Numbered from the stretch's first letter, positions 35,282 to 44,511 are shown. The stretch is 47,950 nucleotides of DNA from Bacillota bacterium (GCA_030705955.1 JAUZPL010000029.1:1-47950), one strand, 5' to 3'. A program made the numbers and translations. The notes: a model not told the origin generated them from the letters alone.

Positions 35282-35704
35282 TTAATATGTCGTTCTCATA
35301 ATACTATTTTCATAGGCTGTTGCCTTTTTAGCAAAACTTGACTGGTTATGGGTTTTCTTTTTTAAAATTTCATTCCATGCACTCGCAATTGGTTGAATCA
35401 TTTTTATGACATTCTGAACCCCTTGCTTGTCTTTGTGGATGTTAGCTTTAATAATTTGGCTGGCCATAAAGTTATATAGGGTATCCAGTTGTTCAGCAAT
35501 GGGGCCTGCCTCATATTTAATGCCCACCCCTAATCGGTGAAGAATGTCATTTGCCTTTTGCAACTTTTTATTCGTTCGGATAAAATCCTTCTGGTCAATC
35601 AGGTCAACAGCCTCTTCTAGATTAGAAATCAATCCTTCGTATAATAGAGCTGTTAACTCTTGTGGAGTTTTTTGATATAAGATTTCATTTGTTAGGACAT
35701 CCAT
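35282..35704 (-). CDS. Second FliS-type flagellin chaperone
   Basis: A 140-residue helical protein similar in layout to FliS (ILYQKTPQELTALLYEGLI, then LHRLGVGIKYEAGPIAEQLDTLYNFMASQIIKANIHKD) but well diverged from the copy at 30176-30580. It lies directly upstream of flagellin 2, so it is probably dedicated to that flagellin. GGAGG precedes the ATG at good spacing. The basic C-terminal tail is unlike standard FliS. Confidence 0.87.
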   Translation of the reverse strand: MDVLTNEILYQKTPQELTALLYEGLISNLEEAVDLIDQKDFIRTNKKLQKANDILHRLGVGIKYEAGPIAEQLDTLYNFMASQIIKANIHKDKQGVQNVIKMIQPIASAWNEILKKKTHNQSSFAKKATAYENSIMRTTY

Positions 35705-35739
35705 AAGCGTACCTCCATAGAACCGTCCGTCTACTTCTC

Positions 35740-35766
35740 TTATCGGCTCATTTCGACAAAAATTAA
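35740..35766 (-). promoter_or_regulatory. Sigma-D-type promoter of the fliS-2/flagellin-2 unit
   Basis: The minus strand reads TTAA (35766-35763), 15 bases, GCCGATAA (35747-35740). One mismatch in each element. Confidence 0.72.
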
Positions 35767-36053
35767 TACTTTTCTTCCATCTTTTCTAATAAAAGAAAGA
35801 CTTCTGCTATCACCTCATATAATTGAGGTGGCACAGAATCCCCTAGATCAACGTCTAGTAGGTTCTGAAGTAAAGTGGAATCCTCTTGCAAATGGATATT
35901 ATTTTGTTTTGCTTTCTCAATAATCTTTCGAGCGATATGGCCGGTTCCATGTGCCACAACTGTTGGGACTTGCCCTTTATCATACTTAATAACAGCAGCA
36001 GACGGACCATTTAAAGCTTTACGATTTTTCGAATTAAAATAATAGCTATTCAT
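35763..36053 (-). CDS. FlhB C-terminal-domain-like protein (YlqH type)
   Basis: A 96-residue soluble protein equal to the cytoplasmic export-switch domain of FlhB/YscU without its membrane part: AAVIKYDKGQVPTVVAHGTG, then IARKIIEKAKQNNIHLQEDSTLLQNLLDVDLGDSVPPQLYEVIAEV. The NPTH autocleavage motif of FlhB is replaced by GPSA, so self-cleavage is not expected. Its start overlaps the end of the FliK-like gene by four bases (ATGA), giving translational coupling. B. subtilis has the same pair (ylqG-ylqH) near sucC rather than between flagellins. Confidence 0.92.
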   Translation of the reverse strand: MNSYYFNSKNRKALNGPSAAVIKYDKGQVPTVVAHGTGHIARKIIEKAKQNNIHLQEDSTLLQNLLDVDLGDSVPPQLYEVIAEVFLLLEKMEEKY

Positions 36054-38380
36054 ATCGTAAAATCATACCCTTTCTCGGTAAAAATGTTTGTAGAGGATGC
36101 CCGTTTTCCCTCCTGATTATTCTCAATCTCCGTATTTAAAGGTTTAAATTGAAGGGAACCTACATTATAGCCAATTTCCTGCAATCGCTCTTTTGTCATT
36201 TCCATCAATGGCTCTGCTTTTTCTTGGAAGGCAGATTGGTCATTTTTAAAGGTTATGGATAAATTACGATTTGCAGCGGAAATAGAAATCCCCACATCTC
36301 CGAGCTTTTTCGATTCTAATACAAAATACAAGCTGCAATTTTCCCAATCTATTTTTTCACTCTTTTTCTGCGAATTGACAAATACTTTTACATTTTCAAC
36401 CTGCTTGTTTAGTAAAATAGGCAGCTGCATCAAAAGGTTTTGCATTCCTGAAGAGTCTGGTTTATTTAACAATTGTTGGCCCGTAATATTGGATAATGCC
36501 TGATCTACATGCTGACTAGGGTCCATTTGGGACATTTGAATTAACATTGATTTAAGGTTATGTGATGTATCTTGTTGATCTACAAGCGCTTGAGCAGAAT
36601 CCTTTTCATGCGTTAACCCCATTGCTTTCACTGTTTCAAATATTCTTCTTGCACCTGATTCTTGGTCTGGGAATGGTCGAATTGCTTTTTCTACCATTCC
36701 TTTTGGGTCAAAGTAGTCATTTGCTGATATAAAATGTTTTACCCGATTATCCGACGGTTTGAATATCAGTTTATCAATGACATCCTTTACCTCTTTTACT
36801 ATTTGATTAGCTTGGTCCACATTGCCCTTTTCTAACTGGTTTTTAGCTTCTGCCAGTTGGGAGCTTGCCGTAAGCATTTTTTTCTCTGTAGTCATATCCG
36901 TATAAAGCATAAAATTGCTTTTTAAAATGGTTTGATCTAGTTTATGGATGGTTGTTTCCAGCATTTGCTTAACAGGTGCCACACTATTTCCCTCCATCAA
37001 CCTAGAAGCAGTATCAAGATTACGACTCATTTCCCGCTTCACTTGTTTAAAATCAATAGCCATTTGCGATAATTTTTTCGTAATTTGGGATACTAGAATA
37101 TTTTGGGAATCAAGCTGGAGGGATTGTACAGACTCGTTTATGAGATACTGCTCCAGTTTACTTAAACTTTGATCTTTATTCGGCTGTTGTAAGTCCGTGT
37201 TACTGTCTTGCAGTTGTTTCATAGCATTGGCTAACTCTTTTCTGGCAGCCATTTCTCTTCCAGCATTCGTCATTTGTGTCGCCTTATCAAATGATGATTG
37301 AATTTTGCTTATATCTAAGGTTGGATTCTTATTTATAAAGGATTGAACCCCATCGAGAACTTTTTCCATTGACGGCTCTTTTTGAATAAGTTTTATCGTT
37401 TCTTGAAGGTCTGTACTTAAGGGGCTTTCCGTTATTTCCCCCTCTGAAAAAATTTGTTGCAAGACCGTTTCAAGTCTTGCTCCACCTATTTTGTCAAGTT
37501 TTTGGCCATTTTGGATTGCGTTTGATAAATTGGAGGAAACGCCATTTGCCTCAAGCTGGGTGATCATCCCCTTTAAGTCTAATTCTTGCTGTACCATTCC
37601 CTTAAGGTTGGAATCAGGTAATGCTTGAAGAATTTGCTCTTTTCCCGCTGCCTGGATTTGTAAAGCTTTCTTCATATCAGCAATGAACTTTTGATCTTGA
37701 GAGGGATCGAGAAGAGCTAATATCTGTTCTGGGTTACTTTTTGCACGTTCAAGTATGGATTGATTGTTTTGTTCTTGCGGAATTGTCTTGTTTTCTAAAA
37801 TATCTAGAGGTCCTTCTACTAATTCTTTCAATGATTCAATTAAATCTTTACCGTGTAATGCTGAATTAATGGCATGCAATTGTGATTTTGTAAATTCTAA
37901 ATGTTTTTGTTGCATCACTCTTATCGTATCGAATTTTTCTGTCAAAGAACCAACATCATTTTTCAAAAAGTCTTGAAGATCATTGAGAGTTTCTTTAGTA
38001 ACAGTTCCACCCTTTGAAAGAATGAGCTTAACTGCTTCCCTTAGTTCGGGCTGAGAACTTGGATCAAGTCCAGTCTTTTTAAATAAATCGTCCACGGTTG
38101 AGGTGGAAGTAGAAACTGATGAATTTGACAGTCTTTTTAAAACAAATTGCCCATTATCATTTTGCTGTTTCACCGCAACAAGGACTCGATCCTCACTCGG
38201 TACGGGTCCATCAAACTTAACCGTCACCTCTTGCCCCTTTAAAACAACCTTTGCCTCATCAGGGCCTGTCCTTTCCTTAATAACAGCAGAACTAACATCC
38301 CCGACATTTATAGGGGCAGGAGAATTCTCAATTCCTTGATAAGAAGACGAAGGGGTAACACTTCGATTGTTTACTTCCAT
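36050..38380 (-). CDS. FliK-like hook-length-control-type protein (YlqG-like)
   Basis: A large 776-residue protein. The N-terminal 100 residues include a small beta domain (VLKGQEVTVKFDGPVPSEDRVLVAV). A very long helical, Gln/Lys/Glu-rich middle (about 100-640) has no recognised domain. The C-terminal 130 residues resemble the FliK C-terminal domain (CSLYFVLESKKLGDVGISIS, then ERLQEIGYNVGSLQF). In FliK that domain touches FlhB to switch export specificity; the downstream partner is an FlhB-C-like protein. I choose the ATG at 38380 because GGAG sits ten bases upstream; a GTG at 38389 is too close. A sigma-D-like promoter lies at 38416-38441. Confidence 0.85.
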   Translation of the reverse strand: MEVNNRSVTPSSSYQGIENSPAPINVGDVSSAVIKERTGPDEAKVVLKGQEVTVKFDGPVPSEDRVLVAVKQQNDNGQFVLKRLSNSSVSTSTSTVDDLFKKTGLDPSSQPELREAVKLILSKGGTVTKETLNDLQDFLKNDVGSLTEKFDTIRVMQQKHLEFTKSQLHAINSALHGKDLIESLKELVEGPLDILENKTIPQEQNNQSILERAKSNPEQILALLDPSQDQKFIADMKKALQIQAAGKEQILQALPDSNLKGMVQQELDLKGMITQLEANGVSSNLSNAIQNGQKLDKIGGARLETVLQQIFSEGEITESPLSTDLQETIKLIQKEPSMEKVLDGVQSFINKNPTLDISKIQSSFDKATQMTNAGREMAARKELANAMKQLQDSNTDLQQPNKDQSLSKLEQYLINESVQSLQLDSQNILVSQITKKLSQMAIDFKQVKREMSRNLDTASRLMEGNSVAPVKQMLETTIHKLDQTILKSNFMLYTDMTTEKKMLTASSQLAEAKNQLEKGNVDQANQIVKEVKDVIDKLIFKPSDNRVKHFISANDYFDPKGMVEKAIRPFPDQESGARRIFETVKAMGLTHEKDSAQALVDQQDTSHNLKSMLIQMSQMDPSQHVDQALSNITGQQLLNKPDSSGMQNLLMQLPILLNKQVENVKVFVNSQKKSEKIDWENCSLYFVLESKKLGDVGISISAANRNLSITFKNDQSAFQEKAEPLMEMTKERLQEIGYNVGSLQFKPLNTEIENNQEGKRASSTNIFTEKGYDFTI

Positions 38381-38415
38381 TTTCAGCACACTCCGTACAA
38401 GTTTGTCTACACTTT

Positions 38416-38441
38416 GTATCGACAGATTTCGTGAAATTTTG
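38416..38441 (-). promoter_or_regulatory. Sigma-D-type promoter of the FliK-like gene
   Basis: The minus strand reads CAAA (38441-38438), 14 bases, GTCGATAC (38423-38416). Three mismatches in total, but well placed before the start. Confidence 0.6.
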
Positions 38442-38597
38442 AATGGTGATAAATGGATGTTGAAAAATGTAATGAAAAAGGAATGTTGATAACTATTTTA
38501 TAAGTAGAGGGAGACTATAGAAGTTTTTTATTACATCAAAGAGTTTTGAAGGGGAATGTTGAAAATGTAAAAATAAAGTCATCTGAAATTTTATACA

Positions 38598-38627
38598 GAA
38601 AAAAAGACCCTAGACATACTAGGGTCT
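38598..38627 (-). terminator. Terminator of hag
   Basis: GACCCTAG and CTAGGGTC form a perfect stem with a 5-base loop, followed by TTTTTTTC on the minus strand. Confidence 0.92.
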
Positions 38628-38639
38628 CCTCTAAAGAAA

Positions 38640-40085
38640 TTATCCACGAAGTAATTGTAATACTTGTTGTGGTTGTTGGTTAGCTTGAGCAAGCATAGCT
38701 TGAGCCGCTTGAGCAAGAACACTGTATTTAGATTGAGTCATCATTTCTTTAGCCATATCTACGTTAGCGATACGGGATTGAGCGTCTGAGATGTTTTGGC
38801 TAGATGTAGTTAAGTTATTGACAGTGTAATCAAGACGATTTGAATATGCACCAAGTACCGCACGCTGATCAGAAACTTTTTGAATTGCTGTATCAATTGT
38901 AGTAAGCGCATTGTTTGCTGCACCTTGTGAAGAAACATCAATACCTTTTAAAGTATTTGCTTGAGTTGTTACGACACCACCTACACCGGTTTGAGCAGCT
39001 GTTGAGCTTTGAACGGTTACTGCTTGTAAGTTTCCAGTAGCAGCAGTTATACCACCAGCTGCAAAGTTAATTTGCATAGTAGACCCAGTGCTTGCATCAC
39101 CAATTACAGCAGATGTTTGGTTATTAGCAATATTAACCACAGCTCCAATTCCATTACCACTAGAATCCTTAAGCTGTGCAGTATATTTAGACGCAGTTAA
39201 AGCAACTGAGTTTTGATCATTTGTATTATAGCCAGTTCCAGCTGTAAAAGTTACCCCATTACCTATGTTCATGCCTGCAGTGTAGTTAGTATTTGCTCCC
39301 CAAGTTTGTCCATTATCAAATGACACCTGAATAGTAGTAGGAACACCAGCTGCTTGCCCAGTAGTTTTAACAATTAAGTTTGCATCATTTACACCAGAGT
39401 AAGTACCACCAAAAGTAGCAGCAGTAGTAGCAGCACCAGTATGTCCTTCAGTTCCAATTGCAGAAGCAGTAGCAGTTGTAGTTAATTTATATGTTTGAGC
39501 AGTTAATCCGCCACCTAGATTGCTAACGGATGTAACACCACCTGTAGCTGTAAATGCACCTTGACCAATGGCATTGCCTGCAACTCCTAAGCTTTGTGCA
39601 TCCATTGCACCAATGTTAAGTTGAATATTTTGCCCTGCATTAGCCCCAATTTGGAATGTATCATTCAGACCACCTGCAAGTAGATTCTGTTTATTAAACT
39701 CTGTAGTATTTGAAATACGAGTAATCTCTTTAGCTAATTGGTCAACTTCCTGTTGGATATTCGAACGATCGGAAGTGGTATTAGTATCTGATGATGATTG
39801 TGTTGCTAATTCGCGCATACGTTGAAGAATATCAGTTGTTTGAGATAATGCTCCTTCAGCCGTTTGAACCAATGATTGACCATCTTGTGCGTTACGGCTC
39901 GCTTGGTCTAAACCACGGATTTGGCCTTTCATTTTTTCAGAAATTGCAAGACCTGCAGCATCATCAGCAGCGCTGTTAATGCGAAGACCTGAAGATAATT
40001 TTGCCATTGATTTTGCTTGTTGACCGCTGTTAACGTTCAACTGACGAAGGGCGTTTGAAGCCATAGAGTTGTAATTGATAATCAT
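38640..40085 (-). CDS. hag: Flagellin (main, Hag type)
   Basis: Filament subunit of 481 residues. Conserved N-terminal D0/D1 ([39 protein letters not shown]) runs to about residue 170. A Gly/Ala/Thr-rich variable insert spans about 175-370. The conserved C-terminal part ends QQPQQVLQLLRG. It follows csrA and fliW with a strong sigma-D-like promoter and a leader carrying a CsrA-type hairpin. AAGGAGG precedes the ATG. Position and leader make this the Hag orthologue; the 632-residue copy is accessory. Confidence 0.97.
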   Translation of the reverse strand: MIINYNSMASNALRQLNVNSGQQAKSMAKLSSGLRINSAADDAAGLAISEKMKGQIRGLDQASRNAQDGQSLVQTAEGALSQTTDILQRMRELATQSSSDTNTTSDRSNIQQEVDQLAKEITRISNTTEFNKQNLLAGGLNDTFQIGANAGQNIQLNIGAMDAQSLGVAGNAIGQGAFTATGGVTSVSNLGGGLTAQTYKLTTTATASAIGTEGHTGAATTAATFGGTYSGVNDANLIVKTTGQAAGVPTTIQVSFDNGQTWGANTNYTAGMNIGNGVTFTAGTGYNTNDQNSVALTASKYTAQLKDSSGNGIGAVVNIANNQTSAVIGDASTGSTMQINFAAGGITAATGNLQAVTVQSSTAAQTGVGGVVTTQANTLKGIDVSSQGAANNALTTIDTAIQKVSDQRAVLGAYSNRLDYTVNNLTTSSQNISDAQSRIANVDMAKEMMTQSKYSVLAQAAQAMLAQANQQPQQVLQLLRG

Positions 40086-40093
40086 GTTTATTT

Positions 40094-40129
40094 TCCTCCT
40101 TGAATGTTTAGTCCACGTCCTTGTGGACT
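40094..40129 (-). promoter_or_regulatory. CsrA-binding-type sites in the hag leader
   Basis: On the transcript, AGTCCAC (40129-40123) pairs with GTGGACT (40116-40110), displaying AAGGAC with GGA in the loop. About 10 bases later the Shine-Dalgarno AAGGAGG also contains GGA. In B. subtilis two sites of this layout let CsrA block hag translation until FliW removes it. Confidence 0.85.
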
Positions 40130-40185
40130 GTTAAATTTAGTTCGAGTTGATAAGGTCGGCCGCCCTCTCTTCTCTTACAATTTTT

Positions 40186-40212
40186 ATATCGACATCAAGG
40201 ATGAATAGTTTA
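40186..40212 (-). promoter_or_regulatory. Sigma-D promoter of hag
   Basis: The minus strand reads TAAA (40212-40209), 15 bases, GTCGATAT (40193-40186). One mismatch to consensus. The leader to the ATG is about 95 bases. Confidence 0.88.
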
Positions 40213-40244
40213 ATAGTCTAAAAAAAATTTTTTGTATCTTTTTG

Positions 40245-40460
40245 TTACTTTTTGAGGAAATTTAGTAAGCCGGAGATGTCTTTTGATGCTTGTTGGTTTT
40301 CTTGTAGAATTTGCTCGTATAGTTCATGTCGGAAAACTTCGACATTTTTTGGTGCTTTGATGCCAATTTTGACTTGATCATTTTTGGACGAGATGATGGT
40401 GATTTCGATGTCATCACCAATTTTGATGGACTCGCCATTTTTACGGGTTAGGACTAACAT
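40245..40460 (-). CDS. csrA: Translational repressor CsrA
   Basis: Small RNA-binding dimer that blocks ribosome access at GGA sites, chiefly on hag mRNA in bacilli. The 71-residue protein has the canonical [20 protein letters not shown] start and [21 protein letters not shown]. The ATG at 40460 follows AAAGGGTG; an in-frame GTG three codons earlier is not needed. It starts 5 bases after fliW ends, so the antagonist pair is translated together. Confidence 0.97.
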   Translation of the reverse strand: MLVLTRKNGESIKIGDDIEITIISSKNDQVKIGIKAPKNVEVFRHELYEQILQENQQASKDISGLLNFLKK

Positions 40461-40465
40461 GGAAA

Positions 40466-40894
40466 TCACCCTTTCTGAAATAGTGGATGTTTAATTTTAT
40501 AGTTCCCATCATTCAAAATAACTTGCTTGGCTTTATGGTTCGAGTTGTTAATAATGATTGGTGCCTGAAGATTTACTGTTGTGTTTTCAAAAGGATCTTG
40601 AACAGAAAGAATGGTATAGACTAGAACATCTTTTTCTGATTTTAAACTAAGTTCTTCAATCACAGTATCCTCGAGCTGAAATTCATAGTTTGGATAATAG
40701 GAAAAAGGGCTAACCACCACAAAGGCTACATATGGAGTGGTTACAGATTGCATGACTGAAAAAGTTTGATCCTCTGAAAGCGGAAGGATCACAAATTCCT
40801 TTTCATCTAAAAAACCTGGAACTCCTTTTTCAAAATGAAGAATTTCATCTTTATTTACTTCTATTTCATCATGATACTTTGTTTTTATTGGCAT
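40466..40894 (-). CDS. fliW: Flagellar assembly factor FliW
   Basis: Binds either flagellin or CsrA. Secreting flagellin frees FliW to sequester CsrA and allow hag translation. The 142-residue protein has the family N-terminus with [16 protein letters not shown] and the [13 protein letters not shown] region. It lies between yviE and csrA as in B. subtilis. Confidence 0.96.
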   Translation of the reverse strand: MPIKTKYHDEIEVNKDEILHFEKGVPGFLDEKEFVILPLSEDQTFSVMQSVTTPYVAFVVVSPFSYYPNYEFQLEDTVIEELSLKSEKDVLVYTILSVQDPFENTTVNLQAPIIINNSNHKAKQVILNDGNYKIKHPLFQKG

Positions 40895-40909
40895 CTTTTC
40901 ACCATTCCT

Positions 40910-41485
40910 TTAGATTGACTGTTCCACATTACCACCAACAACATCAATTTTAAGTGACGGATACTGCTTCATATTGATTTCAACACTTCCAGGTGTATAT
41001 TGGATAATGGGCTGATTTACTTGACTATTGATAATCGGTTTATTCACTTTCCATTGAATGTCTAAGCTGCCGGGGTCAACATCTATTTTGACACTTCCAG
41101 CAGAAGGAATCCAGCCAAGGACAAATTCATGTTCAGGAAGAACCTTATGCTGTTTTGCTAACTCAGCTATTGCATTACCTCCATTTTCAATCTTCATCAT
41201 GGCTTCGCCTTCTTGTGTTCTTCTTGCAATTCCTTCTAAAACGTCTTGTCGAGCCTCTTGAGCAGCATCCTCAATACTTTGTGGTGCACTCTTTATATTC
41301 ACATCTGCCCATGCCTTTGTTTGATCAATCGTTAGCCTGGCAGGTCTACTCTCTACCTGCATTTGGGCAGGAGGCTGCTCAATTGTTAATGTACCTGGAG
41401 GCTGTTCCATTTGTAGCTGCGCACTTTGTGTGTTGATTTCAATTTGACCAAAAGTAGATTGCATCTGAATTTGTGGGAAGTTCAT
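40910..41485 (-). CDS. yviE: DUF6470 protein YviE
   Basis: A 191-residue protein of unknown biochemical role, conserved between flgL and fliW in bacilli. The N-terminal half holds repeated short beta-type units (LTIEQPPAQMQVESRPARLTID). An acidic helix (QSIEDAAQEARQDVLEGIARR) and beta-rich C-terminal repeats (WKVNKPIINSQVNQPIIQYTPG) follow. There is no signal peptide. Confidence 0.9.
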   Translation of the reverse strand: MNFPQIQMQSTFGQIEINTQSAQLQMEQPPGTLTIEQPPAQMQVESRPARLTIDQTKAWADVNIKSAPQSIEDAAQEARQDVLEGIARRTQEGEAMMKIENGGNAIAELAKQHKVLPEHEFVLGWIPSAGSVKIDVDPGSLDIQWKVNKPIINSQVNQPIIQYTPGSVEINMKQYPSLKIDVVGGNVEQSI

Positions 41486-41520
41486 ACCTTCTTCACTTCC
41501 TTAAAGATTGTTTTACTCTA

Positions 41521-41553
41521 GCAAAAGAAGCTATTCATTATAGAATAGCTTCC
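41521..41553 (-). terminator. Hairpin between flgL and yviE
   Basis: GAAGCTATTC and GAATAGCTTC form a perfect 10-bp stem with a 6-base loop, followed by TTTTGC on the minus strand. It may be a partial terminator reducing expression of yviE-fliW-csrA relative to flgK-flgL. Confidence 0.55.
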
Positions 41554-42443
41554 TATTTCAAAAAGTCCATCAACGTTGGTTGAATGATTCTTGATCCAAC
41601 GTTTAATGCTGCTCGTTGAACACTTTCTTGATTGGTCAAATCTGTGATGACCTTCTCAATATCAGCATCCTCATTATCTGAAAGTGCCTGGGTAGCCAAC
41701 GTATCCTGCTGATTAATCCGGGTTTCAACCATATCAAGACGATTGGAACGCGCACCTAGTTCAGAGTGCTCCGCGGACATGGTGTCCATTACTTTATCAA
41801 GTTTCGTAAGTAATCCATCTAAATCACTAGGATTATTACTTTGAAGGGCTGTTTGAATACCGCCAACTACATCAAATACATCCTGATTAAACGCATTCGC
41901 TGGATTGACGTTTGCTTTTAGTGAAACACCATTTGAAACTTCTACATTATAATTATTAATAGTGGGATCAGTTAAATTATCGGCTACTTTTGGTGGGTTT
42001 GCTTGAGTAACAGGTGGATTCATAACATCTGTTCCATGAAAAATATATCGGCCAGCGACCTGTGTGTTTGCTGTGTTTACGAGATCATCCTTTAATTGTC
42101 CTACTTCGTCTCCTATTGCACTGAGGTCTACTGCGGATAACGAACCGCCCTGTCCTTGGACAACTAACTCCCGAATACGCTGCAGAGCACTATTTGCTTG
42201 TGTCATTCCGGCTTCAGAATTATCCATCCACAAATGCAATTCTGACAAGTTTCGCTTATATTGATCCACTGACGCTAAATCAGATCGGTAATACATACCC
42301 TTCATTGCAACAACAGGATCATCTGAAGGTTTCGTAATCTTTTTACCAGTAGATAGCTCATCCTGAAGTTGTCCCATTTTCTCATAGCTTTGACTAATAT
42401 TTCTCAAAGAATTAGCTGATAACATTGATTGTGTAATACGCAT
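41553..42443 (-). CDS. flgL: Flagellar hook-associated protein 3 FlgL
   Basis: Junction protein between hook and filament. The 296-residue protein has flagellin-like N- and C-terminal helices (MRITQSMLSANSLRNISQSY, then LGARSNRLDMVETRINQQDT) and a short variable middle. It lies 9 bases after flgK. Normal length, no defects. Confidence 0.96.
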   Translation of the reverse strand: MRITQSMLSANSLRNISQSYEKMGQLQDELSTGKKITKPSDDPVVAMKGMYYRSDLASVDQYKRNLSELHLWMDNSEAGMTQANSALQRIRELVVQGQGGSLSAVDLSAIGDEVGQLKDDLVNTANTQVAGRYIFHGTDVMNPPVTQANPPKVADNLTDPTINNYNVEVSNGVSLKANVNPANAFNQDVFDVVGGIQTALQSNNPSDLDGLLTKLDKVMDTMSAEHSELGARSNRLDMVETRINQQDTLATQALSDNEDADIEKVITDLTNQESVQRAALNVGSRIIQPTLMDFLK

Positions 42444-42452
42444 TTAATCCAC

Positions 42453-44000
42453 CTATCTTCCACCGGCACCCATACCGTTAATAATCTTATCCAAGATTTG
42501 GTCTTCGAGGGAAATCATTCTGGCTGACGCCTCATATGCATGCTGGAACTGAACCATATTTGACATTTCTTCATCCAGGGAAACTGAACTTACGGACTGA
42601 CGCTTTTGGTCCACTGACTGCTGCAAGGTTGTGCTGTTTTTCGTCATATTGGTTGCTTCTTGAGTATCAACAGCCATCCCACCGATTACATTTTGAAAAT
42701 AGGTACGGAAATCAGATTGTCCGTCTCCACCATATGGTAGTTTCTGATTGATAATATTCGCTAATGCAGACACATTGGTTGCATCACCAAGTGTGGCAGT
42801 AGAAGGGTCAGTCCCACCTGCCGTTGCGATATTATCAAGGCTATTTTGGATATCTTGAGAAAGTTGAATTCGACTAGCAAATCCTTTTTCGTCTGTAATA
42901 CTTGTATTAGTTTTATCAGCAAAAAAATCAATATTTTGGCTTGTTTTCGATGAAATTTCGTTTGGACTAAATCCTTGCTCATGCTGACTATTAAATGCAT
43001 TGGCAAAGTTATATGCAAGGGTATCCAGCTTGGAAAGCATATCTGTATAAATTCCTGTGGCCTTCCCATCCTTTTCATATCCGTAGGATTCAATCAAGGA
43101 CTGTAGCTTACCTGTAGAAGTAAATTGGCTTACATCTAGCTTCTGATCCCCAACTGAAATGGTTTTGACAGAACCGTCTACCCCATCATAACTAACATTT
43201 AATTTGTTAGAACCATTATTACTAACAAGAATTCCCTGCTCTGATCCATTATCGTTGACAAGCTTAACTACTGCCTGCCCTTCTGCCTTTGGGTTTGCAT
43301 TTCCACCAGGGCTTACATATTCAACATTGATATTCACTAGAGAAGAAAGCTGATCAAGGAGACGATCACGTTCATCGTACAAATCATTTGGCAAATAACC
43401 GTGTGGTTCCACACTTCCAATTTGCTGATTCACTTGGCTTAACTGATTTACAAGGGAATTCACCTGATTGACTGTTTGATCCAATTGGGCCTTTTGGTCT
43501 TGTTGGATAGTGGTAAGCGAATTGGATAAATAGTTAAAGGTATCTGCTACGGCCTCCCCACGCTGGCGAACAACAGATCGTGCTCCAGCGTTTGTTGGAT
43601 CTACCTGTAAATCCTGTAATGATTGCCAGAATTGGTCCATTGTTTCCGATAGCCCTGAGTCAGATGGCTCATTCATTACGCTTTCCATTTGATTTAATGC
43701 GTCTGACTTTGTTTGCCAATAACCAAGCTTATTATTTTCCCCACGATACTGCGTATCAAGAAAGCTTTCGCGAACCCGAGTGATTGAGGATGCAGTGACA
43801 CCCGTCCCAATCTGTCCTGGAATTTGCTCACGGTCCATCCCTATCGCTGGATATGCTTCTGTTTGAACAAAATTAACCGTTTGGCGCGAATAACCTGGTG
43901 TACTCGCATTCGCAACGTTTTGCCCAATTGTTGATAAGGCACTCTGCTGGGCCATCATTCCGCGGCGAGCTGTTTCTAAGCCCATAAAGGTTGAACTCAT
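42453..44000 (-). CDS. flgK: Flagellar hook-associated protein 1 FlgK
   Basis: First hook-filament junction protein, 515 residues. The N-terminal rod/hook motif (STFMGLETARRGMMAQQSAL, VANASTPGYSRQTV) and C-terminal motif (VSLDEEMSNMVQFQHAYEAS) are both present. It is followed at once by flgL and preceded by flgN, its chaperone. Confidence 0.97.
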   Translation of the reverse strand: MSSTFMGLETARRGMMAQQSALSTIGQNVANASTPGYSRQTVNFVQTEAYPAIGMDREQIPGQIGTGVTASSITRVRESFLDTQYRGENNKLGYWQTKSDALNQMESVMNEPSDSGLSETMDQFWQSLQDLQVDPTNAGARSVVRQRGEAVADTFNYLSNSLTTIQQDQKAQLDQTVNQVNSLVNQLSQVNQQIGSVEPHGYLPNDLYDERDRLLDQLSSLVNINVEYVSPGGNANPKAEGQAVVKLVNDNGSEQGILVSNNGSNKLNVSYDGVDGSVKTISVGDQKLDVSQFTSTGKLQSLIESYGYEKDGKATGIYTDMLSKLDTLAYNFANAFNSQHEQGFSPNEISSKTSQNIDFFADKTNTSITDEKGFASRIQLSQDIQNSLDNIATAGGTDPSTATLGDATNVSALANIINQKLPYGGDGQSDFRTYFQNVIGGMAVDTQEATNMTKNSTTLQQSVDQKRQSVSSVSLDEEMSNMVQFQHAYEASARMISLEDQILDKIINGMGAGGR

Positions 44001-44017
44001 ACTTGTTCCTCCATTTG

Positions 44018-44491
44018 TTATGCTTTTGAATTAAAAAGGCCTTTTGCGACATTCACTTTATGTGTCATTGGACCATAATTTATGTCTTCATCCTGTGGCA
44101 TGAATAAATTTAATGATAAATTGACAAATTGCAAAGACTGGTAGATTAATTGCTGATTTAGGCTATTCTTTTCATTGATTTGTTTGATAAGCTCCAATAG
44201 TTCCGTTCTCAAAAGGATAAGCTTATCCTTTTCCGGACCCTCTATTACCTCTAAACAATCTGTAATAGTTGGTTGTGCCGAAGTAGGAATCATGATTTTT
44301 GCAATTGCCTGTCGATCATTTTCAAACTTATTAATGGCAGCAATATGGGCTTGTTCATCCTTCAAAATTTGATTGAGGGCATCCATGTCTCCTTTTACAA
44401 CAATATCTGTCTTTTGTTTAGACAGCTCTAAAAGGCTGCGATGAAGTTTACACAATCTTTCCATCGTATGAATTAACTTTTCGGCAGACAT
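44018..44491 (-). CDS. flgN: FlgN-family flagellar chaperone
   Basis: A 157-residue helical cytoplasmic protein in the usual place between flgM and flgK. FlgN binds FlgK and FlgL before export. The long helices (LIHTMERLCKLHRSLLELSK, then IKQINEKNSLNQQLIYQSLQ) fit the FlgN domain. Sequence identity in this family is low, and position supports the call. Confidence 0.92.
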   Translation of the reverse strand: MSAEKLIHTMERLCKLHRSLLELSKQKTDIVVKGDMDALNQILKDEQAHIAAINKFENDRQAIAKIMIPTSAQPTITDCLEVIEGPEKDKLILLRTELLELIKQINEKNSLNQQLIYQSLQFVNLSLNLFMPQDEDINYGPMTHKVNVAKGLFNSKA

Positions 44492-44511
44492 CTAATCCCC
44501 CCAAACCATCC

